The notes beneath the pieces are model-generated. The model made no database searches, had not been told where the DNA came from, and saw only the letters and a program-made list of their open reading frames with translations. From the NCBI GenBank assembly GCA_003428585.1, contig QVQC01000029.1, positions 1 through 64,000 of the forward strand: a stretch of 64,000 nucleotides of DNA. The letters run 5' to 3'. This stretch comes from Nioella halotolerans (GTDB lineage: Bacteria; Pseudomonadota; Alphaproteobacteria; Rhodobacterales; Rhodobacteraceae). Each line of letters starts with the position of its first letter. Positions within the stretch are counted from its first letter, which is position 1. Below are positions 46,892 through 56,607 of the stretch, piece after piece. Made by a program: the position numbers and the translations under genes.

Positions 46892-47758
46892 TCAGCCCGG
46901 TGCCCGGGCGCGCCAGAGGGTGAAGAGCCCCGCCGCAACCACGATGCCGGCACCCACGAGGACGTTCCACGCGATGCCCTCGCCGAAGACGGTGATGCCG
47001 AGTGTCGCGGCGAAGACCAGTTGCAGGTAGGCAAAGGGCTGCACCGCGCTTGCCTCGGCCAGTTCGTAGGTCTTGATCAGGGTGAAATGCCCCGCCGCGC
47101 CGGTCAGGCACAAAAGACCCATCCAGCCCCAGTCCGGGCCGGTCATCGGTTCCCAGAACCAGACCCCCACGGCCGTCATGGCGATGGCCCCGACGGTGCC
47201 GGTCCAGAAGAAACTGGTAGCTGCGCTGTCCTTGCGCGCGGCGTAGCGGGTGAGAAGGCCGTAAAGTGCGAACATGAGTGCGGCGGCCAAGGGGACGACC
47301 GCGCGCGGGTCGAAGACCCCGAAACCGGGCTCGAGGATGATCAGCACGCCGAGAAAGCCGACGCCGATCGCCGCCCACCGGCGCCAGCCCACCCGCTCGC
47401 CCAGCACGGGGCCGGACAGGGCGGCAATGAGCAGGGGATAACAGGCAAAGACGGCATGGCTTTCGACAAGGCCAAGCAGCGTGAAGCCCAGCACCATGAC
47501 GCAGATCTCGGTGACCAGCAGGACGGCGCGAAAGCCCTGCAGCAGCGGCTGACGCGTCGCGGCGGCGGCGCGCATGCCCCCGGCCTTGCGCGCAGCGACG
47601 GCGATGACGAAGGCGGCGAAGAACCAGTAGCGGATCATCACCACCATCAGCACGTTGTATTCGCCCGCAAGGTGGCGCGAGACCCCGTCCTGCATGGCGA
47701 AGATGAAGGTGGTCAGCACCATCAGCCAGATGCCGGCCTTGGTGGATTGCGGGCTCAT
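46892..47758 (-). CDS. DMT-superfamily (EamA) transporter
   Basis: 288 aa with ten hydrophobic helices in two EamA halves, e.g. GIWLMVLTTFIFAMQDGVSR, LPLLIAALSGPVLGERVGWR-type segment and LVFAATLGITVFGEGIAWNV. Drug/metabolite transporters export amino acids or other small molecules; substrate unknown. Its start overlaps the mnmD stop by 4 bases. Confidence 0.9.
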   Translation of the reverse strand: MSPQSTKAGIWLMVLTTFIFAMQDGVSRHLAGEYNVLMVVMIRYWFFAAFVIAVAARKAGGMRAAAATRQPLLQGFRAVLLVTEICVMVLGFTLLGLVESHAVFACYPLLIAALSGPVLGERVGWRRWAAIGVGFLGVLIILEPGFGVFDPRAVVPLAAALMFALYGLLTRYAARKDSAATSFFWTGTVGAIAMTAVGVWFWEPMTGPDWGWMGLLCLTGAAGHFTLIKTYELAEASAVQPFAYLQLVFAATLGITVFGEGIAWNVLVGAGIVVAAGLFTLWRARAPG

Positions 47759-48429
47759 GTCTTGCGGCCCGTGGTCATGTGGCGCTTGCGCCCGTAGCCT
47801 GCTGTTCGGGTCACGTCGAAGCCGGCCTTGGCAAGCGCGCGGCGCACGTCACCGGCCGCGGTGTAGGTGGCGACGCTGCCGCCCGGCGCCGTGTGGCGGG
47901 CAACCTCGGCCATCAGGGCCTCGCCCCATAGCTGCGGGTTCCGGGCCGGCGAAAACCCGTCAAGGAACCACGCATCGGCACGGTCCGGCCAGCCCGGCAG
48001 CGTGTCGCGGGCATCGCCCGCAACCAGCCGGATCTCTATGTCGTCGCGGACAAGGGGCTGCGCCGGATCGGTCAGAAGCACCGCGACATCGGCCGTGAAG
48101 GGCGCGGCCTCGGGGAAGGCGGCAAGCGCGCGCAGCGCATCCTCGGGCGGCATCGGGAAGGCCTCGAAACTGGTGAAACGCAGCCGCCCCGTGAGACCCG
48201 CCGCATGCCACGCAAGCCGCGCGGCAACAAGGTTCAGCCCGGTGCCGAAGCCAAGCTCGGCGATATGGAACCCCGGCACGAACCGTTGCGGCAGTTCGTT
48301 GCCGTCAAGGAACACGTGCCGCGCCTCGGCCAGCCCGTTTTCGAGCGAATAGTAGGGGTCGTCGAAGCGTTCCGAGACCGGGACGTCCTTGTCCCGCCAC
48401 AGCGTCCGGTCTGTCTGGGCATTGTCCAT
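47755..48429 (-). CDS. mnmD: tRNA (5-methylaminomethyl-2-thiouridine)(34)-methyltransferase MnmD
   Basis: About 224 aa from ATG 48429 (MDNAQTDRTLWRDKDVPVSE). DYYSLENGLAEARHVF-type start region (DPYYSLENGLAEARHVFLDG), AELGFGTGLNLVAARLAW for SAM, and WFLDGFSPARNPQLW mark the methyltransferase half of MnmC. It would finish mnm5s2U34 in tRNA. In E. coli this domain is fused to an FAD oxidase; here the oxidase-like half is encoded divergently 48 bases away. Confidence 0.93.
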   Translation of the reverse strand: MDNAQTDRTLWRDKDVPVSERFDDPYYSLENGLAEARHVFLDGNELPQRFVPGFHIAELGFGTGLNLVAARLAWHAAGLTGRLRFTSFEAFPMPPEDALRALAAFPEAAPFTADVAVLLTDPAQPLVRDDIEIRLVAGDARDTLPGWPDRADAWFLDGFSPARNPQLWGEALMAEVARHTAPGGSVATYTAAGDVRRALAKAGFDVTRTAGYGRKRHMTTGRKT

Positions 48430-48477
48430 GTGCTGATCTATGGAGGGTTCCACGGGGTTCGGCAAGCGGGGGCGCAG

Positions 48478-49512
48478 ATGGTGGACGTGACAGTCAGGGG
48501 CGCGGGGGTCTTCGGGTTGGCCGTGGCCTGGGCCTGCACCGCGCGCGGCGCCTCGGTGCGGGTGATCGACCCGGGCGGGGTCGCCGCCGGCGCCTCGGGC
48601 GGGCTGGTCGGCGCGCTTGCGCCGCATACGCCCGATCGCTGGAATGACAAGAAAGAACTGCAATTCCAGAGCCTTGACATGGCCGAGGCGCTATGGGCCG
48701 AGGTGGCACAGGCGGGCGGCACGGATCCCGGCTATGCCCGCACCGGGCGCATCCAGCCTGTCGGCGCACTGGAGTTGGCCACCGAACGCGCCCGGAACGC
48801 CGAGGACCTGTGGAAAGGCCGCTACAGGTGGGAGATCCGCGAGGTTGCCGATTTCGCGCCCTTCGCCCCGGTGACACCCACGGGGCTGGTGATCCACGAC
48901 ACGCTGACGGCCCGCGCCCATCCGCGCAAGGCGACGGCGGCGCTGGCCGCGGCGCTTAGCGCAAAGGGCGTGGAGATCGTGCCCGAGGCGGCGGACCAGG
49001 GCCGGATCGTCCACGCCACCGGCGCGGCCGGCCTTTTGGCGCTGTCGGAGGAAATCGGCAAACCCGTCGGCGCCCCGATCAAGGGGCAGTCGGCGCTGCT
49101 GGCCCATGACGCGCGCGACTGCCCACAGATCTTCGTCGACGGGCTGCACGCTGTGCCCCATGCCGACGGAACGGTGGCGATCGGGTCGACCACCGAAAAC
49201 GCGTTCACCGACCCCGACCGCTGCGATGGGGGACTTGACGACATCCTCGGGCGGATCGTGCGGCTGGTGCCAGCCCTGCGCGATGCTCCGGTTCTGGAAC
49301 GGTGGGCCGGGCTGCGCCCGCGCGCCCGGTCGCGCGCGCCGATGCTCGGGCCCTATCCGGGGCGGCCGGGCCAGTTCATCGCCAATGGCGGCTTCAAGAT
49401 CGGTTTCGGCATGGCCCCCATCGTGGGCGAGTTGATGGCCGAGTTGATCCTCGACGGCGTGAACCGTATCCCCGAAAGCTTCCGGGTCGAGGCATCCTTG
49501 CCCAAGGGCTGA
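48478..49512 (+). CDS. FAD-dependent oxidoreductase, MnmC oxidase-half-like
   Basis: 344 aa from ATG 48478 behind GGGGGCGCAG. N-terminal Rossmann: VRGAGVFGLAVAWACTARGA, then PGGVAAGASGGLVGALAPHT (typical of the MnmC(o) / glycine oxidase group), and a C-terminal GGFKIGFGMAPIVGELMAEL FAD segment. Being divergent from mnmD supports the cmnm5U deacetylation (oxidase) role. A general amino-acid oxidase cannot be excluded. Confidence 0.85.
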   Translation: MVDVTVRGAGVFGLAVAWACTARGASVRVIDPGGVAAGASGGLVGALAPHTPDRWNDKKELQFQSLDMAEALWAEVAQAGGTDPGYARTGRIQPVGALELATERARNAEDLWKGRYRWEIREVADFAPFAPVTPTGLVIHDTLTARAHPRKATAALAAALSAKGVEIVPEAADQGRIVHATGAAGLLALSEEIGKPVGAPIKGQSALLAHDARDCPQIFVDGLHAVPHADGTVAIGSTTENAFTDPDRCDGGLDDILGRIVRLVPALRDAPVLERWAGLRPRARSRAPMLGPYPGRPGQFIANGGFKIGFGMAPIVGELMAELILDGVNRIPESFRVEASLPKG

Positions 49513-49587
49513 CACGGGCTGGCCGAGGCGGGCGGGGCCGATTAGACAGGGCGGATCCCGGCGCGCTCGGTCCGCACAGGAGGCGAC

Positions 49588-50697
49588 ATGCCAGACCCCC
49601 TTCCCCTTTTCCTCGTTGCCCCGCCGGGGCTTGAACCCGTGCTGGCCGCGGAGGCGTGCGAGAAGGGCTTTGCCGACCCGCAGCCTGTTCCCGGCGGTGT
49701 AGAGACGTCGGGCGACTGGCCCGAAATCTGGCGCGCGAACCTCGCCTTGCGCGGGGCGGCGCGGGTCCTGGTGCGCTTCGCCGAGTTCCGCGCGATGCAT
49801 CTGGCGCAACTGGACAAGCGGGCGCGCAAGCTGGACTGGGGCGCGGTGCTGCGCCCTGACCGGCCGGTGCGGGTCGAGGCCACCTGCCGCAAGTCGCGTA
49901 TCTACCATGCCGGCGCGGCGGCGCAGCGGGTGTCCCGGGCGATCACCGAAACGCTCGGCTGCCCGGTTTCGGACACGGCCGAGATCGTCGTCAAGCTGCG
50001 CATCGACGACGACCTGTGCACGATCAGCCTCGATTCCACCGGCGAGGCGCTGCACAAGCGCGGCCACAAGCCGGCCGTGGGCAAGGCGCCGATGCGCGAG
50101 AACCTTGCCGCGCTGTTCCTGCGGCAATGCGGGTTCACGGGCAGCGAGACAGTGGTCGATCCGATGTGCGGCTCCGGCACCTTCGTGATCGAGGCGGCGG
50201 AGGTTGCCTCCGGCCTCTTTCCAGGCCGGTCACGCCGGTTTGCCTTCGAGCAGTTGGCCGGCTTCCAGCCCGAGGAATGGGAGGCGATGAAGGCCGGGGC
50301 AAGGCAGCGTGTGCCGCAGGCCCGGTTCTTCGGCCATGACCGGGATGCGGGCGCGATCCGGTCGAGCACCCAGAACGCGGCGCGCGCCGGGGTCGGAGCG
50401 CATTGCGCCTTTGCCTGCCAGCCGATCAGTGCGCTGGAGCCGCCCCCGGGCGCGTCCGGCCTTGTCATCGTGAACCCGCCCTACGGGGCGCGGATTGGCA
50501 ACCGCAAGGCGCTGTTTTCAGTATACGGCGCGCTCGGGCAGGTCCTGCGCGAACGGTTCGCGGGCTGGCGCGTCGGCCTTGTCACCAGCGACGGGGGGCT
50601 GGCGAAGGCGACCGGCCTGCCGTGGCAGGCGCCGGGCCCGACGGTCGCGCATGGCGGGTTGAAGGTGACGTTGTGGCAGGCGCGCCTCGGCGGTTAA
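49588..50697 (+). CDS. THUMP-domain RNA methyltransferase (RlmL N-terminal/YcbY-like)
   Basis: 369 aa from ATG 49588. THUMP domain at about 45-160 (VRVEATCRKSRIYHAGAAAQ; ISLDSTGEALHKRGHKPAVG), then methyltransferase with VVDPMCGSGTFVIEAAEVAS and the N-P-P-Y motif VIVNPPYGARIGN, for base-amino methylation of guanine (m2G2445 of 23S rRNA in E. coli). The C-terminal RlmK half found in E. coli RlmL is absent, as in many bacteria. Confidence 0.9.
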   Translation: MPDPLPLFLVAPPGLEPVLAAEACEKGFADPQPVPGGVETSGDWPEIWRANLALRGAARVLVRFAEFRAMHLAQLDKRARKLDWGAVLRPDRPVRVEATCRKSRIYHAGAAAQRVSRAITETLGCPVSDTAEIVVKLRIDDDLCTISLDSTGEALHKRGHKPAVGKAPMRENLAALFLRQCGFTGSETVVDPMCGSGTFVIEAAEVASGLFPGRSRRFAFEQLAGFQPEEWEAMKAGARQRVPQARFFGHDRDAGAIRSSTQNAARAGVGAHCAFACQPISALEPPPGASGLVIVNPPYGARIGNRKALFSVYGALGQVLRERFAGWRVGLVTSDGGLAKATGLPWQAPGPTVAHGGLKVTLWQARLGG

Positions 50698-50708
50698 GCC
50701 TTCGTTCA
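50694..50708. promoter_or_regulatory. CtrA-like site upstream of motB (weak)
   Basis: TTAA-gccttcg-TTCA, one mismatch to TTAA-N7-TTAA, overlapping the RlmL-like stop and 50 bases before motB. Confidence 0.35.
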
Positions 50709-50758
50709 TGGCCCGGCGCTAGGGTGGCCGAACATGCCCCGATCGCTGACAGGTTGCC

Positions 50759-51598
50759 ATGGCCGCCCCGAACGACGCCCGCCCGATCATCATCAAGAAG
50801 AAGAAGGTCGTCGCCGCCGATGGCCACCATGGCGGCGCGTGGAAGGTCGCCTATGCCGATTTCGTGACCGCGATGATGGCCTTCTTCATGCTGATGTGGC
50901 TGCTCAACGCGACCACCGAACAGCAGCGCAAGGGCATTGCCGACTACTTCAGCCCCACGGTCCCGATCACCCGGATCTCGGGCGGCGGCGACGGGTCTTT
51001 CGGCGGTGACAGCCCTTTTTCGGAAACCGTGGTCGCGCAGAACGGCACCGGCGCCTCGGACCGGCGACCGACGGAGGGGCGGCAGGGTATGGGCATGCAG
51101 GGCACCGCGCATGATGCCGAGGCGCTTGAACAGGCGCTGATGGAGGATATCGAGGATTCGCTGCTCGGCGGTGGCGGCGATGCCCGGCTGACCGACGAGA
51201 CGTTGCAGCATGTTCAGACCCGGCTCAGCGACGAGGGGCTGGTGATCGAGGTTTTCGCGCGGCCCGGGGCACCGCTCTTCGCGGAGGGGGACACCGTGCT
51301 GCACCCTTGGCTGCACGAGGTGATCGCCCTGATGGCGGAGCTTTTCGGGACGGTCACCAACGGCGTTGCCGTGTCGGCGCATGTCCGCTCCGGCGCCATC
51401 GTCGTGGCAGAGAACACCAGTTGGGACCGGTCGACCACCCGCGCGCAAGCCATCCGAGTCGCCTTGCAGGAAGCCGGGCTGGACGCGACGCGCTTTCGGC
51501 GTGTCACTGGCCATGCCGACCGCAGCCCGGCCCTGTCCGATCCGATGGCGGTGCGCAATGACCGGATCGAGGTGACCCTGCTGCGCAGTCTGCCCTGA
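50759..51598 (+). CDS. motB: Flagellar motor stator protein MotB
   Basis: 279 aa. N-terminal cytoplasmic basic segment (IIIKKKKVVAADGHHGGAWK), a single transmembrane helix in VAYADFVTAMMAFFMLMWLL with the proton-binding Asp, plug region, then OmpA-like peptidoglycan-binding domain (VSAHVRSGAIVVAENTSWDR, RVTGHADRSPALSDPMAVRN). Pairs with MotA, which here lies 11 kb downstream in a separate unit. Confidence 0.93.
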   Translation: MAAPNDARPIIIKKKKVVAADGHHGGAWKVAYADFVTAMMAFFMLMWLLNATTEQQRKGIADYFSPTVPITRISGGGDGSFGGDSPFSETVVAQNGTGASDRRPTEGRQGMGMQGTAHDAEALEQALMEDIEDSLLGGGGDARLTDETLQHVQTRLSDEGLVIEVFARPGAPLFAEGDTVLHPWLHEVIALMAELFGTVTNGVAVSAHVRSGAIVVAENTSWDRSTTRAQAIRVALQEAGLDATRFRRVTGHADRSPALSDPMAVRNDRIEVTLLRSLP

Positions 51599-51634
51599 CA
51601 GGCGGCAGCAAGGAAATGCAGGCAATTTTATCCG

Positions 51635-51649
51635 TTAGGTCAATGTTAA
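51635..51649. promoter_or_regulatory. CtrA-like site upstream of flgE
   Basis: TTAG-gtcaatg-TTAA, one mismatch to the CtrA consensus TTAA-N7-TTAA, 55 bases before the flgE start. CtrA controls flagellar genes in Rhodobacterales. Confidence 0.5.
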
Positions 51650-51703
51650 GGCGCCGCATGTTTCAGTGAGCCAAAGACGGGATGCAGCAGAAAGGCGCAT
51701 TGC

Positions 51704-53011
51704 ATGACCATTTCCTCATCGCTCAACGCCGGGGTCGCCGGACTCAACGTGAACGCCAGCCGCCTCGCCACGATTTCAGACAATATCTCGAATTCGGGCA
51801 CCTTTGGCTACAAGCGTGCGGTCACCAATTTCCAGTCCATGGTCATCGGCCAGAGCCAGGGCAGCTACTCCGCCGGCGGGGTGCGCGTGGTGACGGACCG
51901 GATGATCGACCAACGCGGCACGCTCGTGACCACCGACAACCCGACGGATCTCGCTGTCGGCGGGCGCGGGATGCTTCCCGTCACATCGGAAACTGCGATG
52001 GGTTCGGGCGACGGCGACGGCGGTTATCCGGTGATGCTGGCCACGACGGGTTCGTTCCGACCCGACTCGGAAGGGGTCTTGCGCACCGAATCCGGGATGG
52101 TCCTGCTCGGCTGGCCGGCCGATGGTGACGGCACGATCCCCACTTTCCCACGCGACACAACCGACGCGCTGGAACCGGTGCGCGTCCAGACAGATCAATT
52201 CGCGGGCGACCCCACCACGCGTATGGAACTGTCCGTGAACCTGCCAGCCACCGGGACGCAGTCCGGGGCATCGGGCGACACGGTGACGATGTCGACGGAA
52301 TACTATGACAACCTTGGCACATCGCAGGTATTGGAAATCAGCTTCACCCCCAACGTGCCCGCGACCGGCAGTTCCAACGAATGGACGATGTCGATCACGG
52401 ATTCCGCATCTGGCGGCGCGACGGTCGGCACCTATACCCTGACCTTCGACGACGCCCGCGGCAGCGGCGGCAACCTGCTGTCGGTCGCCGACACGCTGGG
52501 CGGGGCGTATGACCCGACCACCGGCACGATCGAGGTCGATGTCGATGGCGGCCCGCTGACCATCGATATCGGGGAAATCGGGGAACCGGGCGGATTCACC
52601 CAGCTTTCTGACAGCTTTTCCCATGCGCCCGCGGTCAAGGACGGTTCCCCGGTTGGCAACCTCACCTCGGTCGAGGTCGATGATGATGGTATGGTTCACG
52701 CGATCTATGACAGCGGGCTGACACGGGTCATCTACCAGGTGCCGCTAGTCGACGTGCCCAACCCCAACGGATTGATCGCGCTGTCCAACCAGTCCTACCA
52801 GATATCGCCGAGCAGCGGCTCCTTCTTCCTGTGGGACGCGGGCACCGGGCCGACCGGCAACATCGCCGGCTTCTCGCGTGAGGAGTCCACCACTGATGTC
52901 GCCGGGGAGTTGACGCAGTTGATCCAGACCCAACGCGCCTATTCCTCCAACGCCAAGGTTATCCAGACAGTAGACGAGATGCTGCAGGAAACCACGAACA
53001 TCAAGCGCTGA
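51704..53011 (+). CDS. flgE: Flagellar hook protein FlgE
   Basis: 435 aa. N-terminal rod/hook consensus: SLNAGVAGLNVNASRLATIS then DNISNSGTFGYKRAVTNFQS; C-terminal coil QTQRAYSSNAKVIQTVDEML pairs with it. Acidic central domains (D1/D2) lie between. Forms the hook between basal body and filament. Start has AAAGGCG region ahead and CtrA-like box upstream; flgK follows 22 bases later. Confidence 0.95.
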   Translation: MTISSSLNAGVAGLNVNASRLATISDNISNSGTFGYKRAVTNFQSMVIGQSQGSYSAGGVRVVTDRMIDQRGTLVTTDNPTDLAVGGRGMLPVTSETAMGSGDGDGGYPVMLATTGSFRPDSEGVLRTESGMVLLGWPADGDGTIPTFPRDTTDALEPVRVQTDQFAGDPTTRMELSVNLPATGTQSGASGDTVTMSTEYYDNLGTSQVLEISFTPNVPATGSSNEWTMSITDSASGGATVGTYTLTFDDARGSGGNLLSVADTLGGAYDPTTGTIEVDVDGGPLTIDIGEIGEPGGFTQLSDSFSHAPAVKDGSPVGNLTSVEVDDDGMVHAIYDSGLTRVIYQVPLVDVPNPNGLIALSNQSYQISPSSGSFFLWDAGTGPTGNIAGFSREESTTDVAGELTQLIQTQRAYSSNAKVIQTVDEMLQETTNIKR

Positions 53012-53033
53012 TCACGCCCGGAGAGGCTAGGCC

Positions 53034-54482
53034 ATGACCATCTCCAGCGCCCTGTCCGCGGCCCTGACCGGCCTTTCGGCGAGCAGCCGGGCGGCATCGG
53101 TGGTCTCGGACAACATCGCCAACGCCGGAACGGACGGCTTCGGCGCGCGCGACCTGTCGCTTTCCTCCATCAACCAAGGCGGCGGGGTGCGGATCGACGG
53201 CGTGACCCGCGCCTCCGACCCCGTCCTGCTGGGCGAACGGCGCAGCGCCGGCGCCAGCCAGGGGGCGGCCGACACCCGCGCCGGCTTCCTGCAGAAGATC
53301 GAGGGGCTGATCGGCACCCCGGACAGCCCGGCGAGCCTCTCCGCCAAGCTTGACGCTTTCGAGGCGAGCCTCCTCTCGGCACAAAGCCGCCCCGACAGCC
53401 AGTCGCGGCTGGCGGCGGTGCTCAACGGCGCCACCGATCTCGCCGGCACGCTGAACGGCGTTTCGGATGGGATCCAGTCGATCCGGCGGGAGGCCGACAG
53501 CGCGATCGCCACCTCGATCGACCGGCTCAACCAGACGCTCTCCGCCATCCATGACCTGAACGGAACCATCCGCACCGCCGTCTCGCGCGGCGAGGCCGTG
53601 CACGGGCTGATCGACCGGCAGCAGACCCTGATCGATAGCATCGCGGAGCTTGTGCCGATCCGCGAAACCCGGACCGAGGCGGGAATGGTCAGCCTTTACA
53701 CCACTGATGGCCTGTCGCTTCTCGACGGGCGCCCGGCCAAGCTTGACTTCACCGAAACGCCGGCGATCACGCCGTTGATGTCCATGTCTGCCGGTGACCT
53801 GTCCGGGCTGACGCTGAACGGCCGCGCCGTCAGCCCCACGGGCGCCTACGCGTCATTGGGCGGCGGACAGCTTGCCGCCCTGTTCGCCGTGCGGGACGAG
53901 ATCGCCCCCGACGCGCAGGCGCGGCTCGACGGTGTGGCGCTCGACCTGGCCGCGCGCCTCGATGCGCCGGGGCTGGACCCGACCCGCGCGCCAACCGATC
54001 CGGGGCTGTTCTCCGATGACGGCACTCTGGCGTCGGCAAGTTTCGAAACCGGGCTGGCGGGGCGATTGCGTGTGAATGCCGCCGTTGACCCGGACCGGGG
54101 TGGCGCGGTCTGGCGGCTGCGCGATGGCATCGGCGCCGCGGCGGAGGGCGCACCGGGCGATCCGACGCTGTTGCAGGGGCTGCTTGCCGCGATGCAGGCA
54201 GACCGGCCAACACTGTCGACGAGCTATTCCGGCAGCAGCCGGACGATGTCGGAATTGTCTGCCGATCTGTTGTCGCTGACCGCGATGGACCGCCAGTTCG
54301 CCGATGCCCGGCAGGCAGAGTCTGCGAACAAGTTCAATCTTTTGAGGGAAATGGAGCTGTCGCGCGGCGTTGATACGGATGCCCAGATGCAACGCCTGCT
54401 CGACATCGAAAACGCCTACGCGGCCAATGCCCGCGTGCTCCGAACGCTCGACGACATGATCGACCGATTGTTGAGGCTTTAA
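53034..54482 (+). CDS. flgK: Flagellar hook-associated protein FlgK
   Basis: 482 aa with flagellar rod-type N-terminus (ALSAALTGLSASSRAASVVS DNIANAGTDGFGAR) and HAP1 C-terminus (RQAESANKFNLLREMELSRG..NARVLRTLDDMIDRLL). Joins hook to filament. Same operon as flgE and flgL, three bases from flgL. Confidence 0.95.
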   Translation: MTISSALSAALTGLSASSRAASVVSDNIANAGTDGFGARDLSLSSINQGGGVRIDGVTRASDPVLLGERRSAGASQGAADTRAGFLQKIEGLIGTPDSPASLSAKLDAFEASLLSAQSRPDSQSRLAAVLNGATDLAGTLNGVSDGIQSIRREADSAIATSIDRLNQTLSAIHDLNGTIRTAVSRGEAVHGLIDRQQTLIDSIAELVPIRETRTEAGMVSLYTTDGLSLLDGRPAKLDFTETPAITPLMSMSAGDLSGLTLNGRAVSPTGAYASLGGGQLAALFAVRDEIAPDAQARLDGVALDLAARLDAPGLDPTRAPTDPGLFSDDGTLASASFETGLAGRLRVNAAVDPDRGGAVWRLRDGIGAAAEGAPGDPTLLQGLLAAMQADRPTLSTSYSGSSRTMSELSADLLSLTAMDRQFADARQAESANKFNLLREMELSRGVDTDAQMQRLLDIENAYAANARVLRTLDDMIDRLLRL

Positions 54483-54484
54483 GC

Positions 54485-55495
54485 ATGAGCATCCCGTCCA
54501 CCGGCGACCTCGCCCGCAGCTTCTTCCTGCGCCAGAGCCACGAGCGGGCACGCGGCGACCTTTCCACCCTGACGGAGGAAATGGCCAGCGGCACGCATGC
54601 CGATATGGGCCGCGCGCTGAAGGGCGACTTCACGGCGCTGGCGGGCGTCGAGAGGGGCCTGCGCCTGTTCGAATCCTACAAGTCCGCTGCCGCCGAAGCG
54701 ACCCTGACCACGGGCGCGTCGCAAGCGGCGCTGCAAACCGTGCAGGACAGCCTGTCCGGCTTGGCGCCGGAGCTGCTTTCGGCAACCGCCTCCGGCAGCT
54801 TGCAACAGATGGACCTGATGGCAGCAAGCGCGCCCGACCGGCTTTCCGCCATGGTCTCGGCACTGAACCAGTCAGCGGCGGGGCGGTCGCTTTTCGCGGG
54901 GGCCGCGACTGATCGCAATGCGCTGGCCCCGGTGGCAGATATCACGGCTGCGCTGGAGCCGCTGGCCGCCGGGGCCGTGGATGCCGCAGACCTGATCACC
55001 ACGCTGGAAAGCTGGTTCATGGACCCCGGCGGCGGGTTCGAGACCCTCGCCTACCAGGGCAACCCGGACGCGCCGCCCGGTGTCCTCGTCGCGGAAGGCG
55101 AAACCGTGCAGAACCCGGCAAGCGCGCTTGACCCCGGGCTGCGGCGCGGGCTGATGGGCATGGCGCTGGCCGCGCTGGTCGCGACCGGTGCCGGCAGTTT
55201 CCCGGGCGCCGACAAGCGCGCGCTGCTGGAACATGCCGCGCTGTCCATGACGTCGGGCAACGAGGGGATCACCGGCCTGCGCGCCCGGATCGGCCATGCC
55301 GAGGGCCGGATCGAGGCCGCGCAGCTTCGCAACGATACCGCGCGCGGCCAACTGGAACTGGAACGGGGCCGCCTGACCGGGGTCGACCCCTACCGCACCG
55401 CGACCGAGTTGCAACAGGCCGAGGCCCGGCTTGAAAGCCTTTACCTGCTTACCAGCCGTCTCGCACGGCTCAGCCTTACGGAGTATCTCAGATGA
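54485..55495 (+). CDS. flgL: Flagellar hook-associated protein FlgL
   Basis: 336 aa, flagellin-like N-terminus (GDLARSFFLRQSHERARGDL) and C-terminus (RLESLYLLTSRLARLSLTEY). Forms the junction between FlgK and filament. Start 2 bases after flgK stop; end overlaps flgI by 4 bases. Confidence 0.9.
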   Translation: MSIPSTGDLARSFFLRQSHERARGDLSTLTEEMASGTHADMGRALKGDFTALAGVERGLRLFESYKSAAAEATLTTGASQAALQTVQDSLSGLAPELLSATASGSLQQMDLMAASAPDRLSAMVSALNQSAAGRSLFAGAATDRNALAPVADITAALEPLAAGAVDAADLITTLESWFMDPGGGFETLAYQGNPDAPPGVLVAEGETVQNPASALDPGLRRGLMGMALAALVATGAGSFPGADKRALLEHAALSMTSGNEGITGLRARIGHAEGRIEAAQLRNDTARGQLELERGRLTGVDPYRTATELQQAEARLESLYLLTSRLARLSLTEYLR

Positions 55496-56592
55496 TCCGC
55501 CTTTTCCTGTCGCTTGCCCTGATCCTGGCGCCCATGGCGGCGCAGGCCAGCCCGATCCGTATCAAGGACCTAGTTGAATTCGACGGGGTGCGCGGCAACG
55601 ACCTGCTTGGCTACGGGCTGGTGGTGGGGCTGAACGGCACCGGCGACGGGATCCGCAATTCACCGTTTACCGAAGAAATCATGACCAACATCCTCGAACG
55701 GCTCGGCGTGAATGTCTCCGGCGAACAGTTCCGCCCGGAAAACGTGGCCGCGGTGATCGTGACGGCGACACTGCCGCCATTTTCCCGGGCCGGGTCGCAG
55801 ATCGACATCAACGTCTCTGCCATCGGTGACGCCGATAGCCTGATGGGCGGCACGTTGGTCATGACACCCCTCACGGCGGCCGACGGGGAAATCTACGCGG
55901 TCGCACAGGGTCCGGTCATCGCGGGCGGCGCGGCGGCCGAAGGCGATGCGGCCAGAGTCGTGGAGGGCGTTCCGACCGCCGGCACCGTCCCGTCGGGGGC
56001 ACGGATCGAGCAGGAGGTCGAATTCGAGCTGTCCAGCCTTGAAACCATCCGCCTTGCGCTGCGCAGCCCGGATTTCACGACTGCCGCGCGCATAGAGGCG
56101 GTGATCAATACAGCCTATGGGCGCGATGTCGCGGTGATGCTCGATTCCGGCACCGTGTCTCTTGACCTCGCCGCCACCCGCGAACCCTCCGCCGCGCATG
56201 CCGTGTTCCGCATCGAGAACCTGATGGTGGAGCCGGAAAGCCGCGCCCGGGTTGTCGTTGACCAACGCTCCGGCACGATCGTCATGGGGGAGGATGTGCG
56301 GATCTCCCGCGTGGCGGTCGCGCAGGGCAACCTGACCCTTCGGATACAGGAAACCCCGATCGCGGTGCAGCCCAACCCCTTTGCCGAAGGTGAGACCGTG
56401 ATCGTTCCGCGCACCGATGCCGCGATCGAGGAGGACCCGGGCACCGGCCTTGCGGAGATCGCTGGCGGCACCAGCCTTTCGGAGGTGATCGGCGGGCTCA
56501 ACGCGCTTGGCGTCGCGCCGGGGGAGATGATCGACATCCTGAACGCGATCAACGCCTCGGGCGCGCTGCATGCGGAACTTCTGGTCCGCTGA
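55492..56592 (+). CDS. flgI: Flagellar P-ring protein FlgI
   Basis: 366 aa with signal peptide (MIRLFLSLALILAPMAAQA) and characteristic RIKDLVEFDGVRGNDLLGYG, LVVGLNGTGDGIRNSPFTEE, RAGSQIDINVSAIGDADSL and VIGGLNALGVAPGEMIDILN. Forms the periplasmic ring around the rod. Last of flgE-K-L-I on + strand. Confidence 0.97.
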   Translation: MIRLFLSLALILAPMAAQASPIRIKDLVEFDGVRGNDLLGYGLVVGLNGTGDGIRNSPFTEEIMTNILERLGVNVSGEQFRPENVAAVIVTATLPPFSRAGSQIDINVSAIGDADSLMGGTLVMTPLTAADGEIYAVAQGPVIAGGAAAEGDAARVVEGVPTAGTVPSGARIEQEVEFELSSLETIRLALRSPDFTTAARIEAVINTAYGRDVAVMLDSGTVSLDLAATREPSAAHAVFRIENLMVEPESRARVVVDQRSGTIVMGEDVRISRVAVAQGNLTLRIQETPIAVQPNPFAEGETVIVPRTDAAIEEDPGTGLAEIAGGTSLSEVIGGLNALGVAPGEMIDILNAINASGALHAELLVR

Positions 56593-56607
56593 CCGGCGCC
56601 CGCCCCC

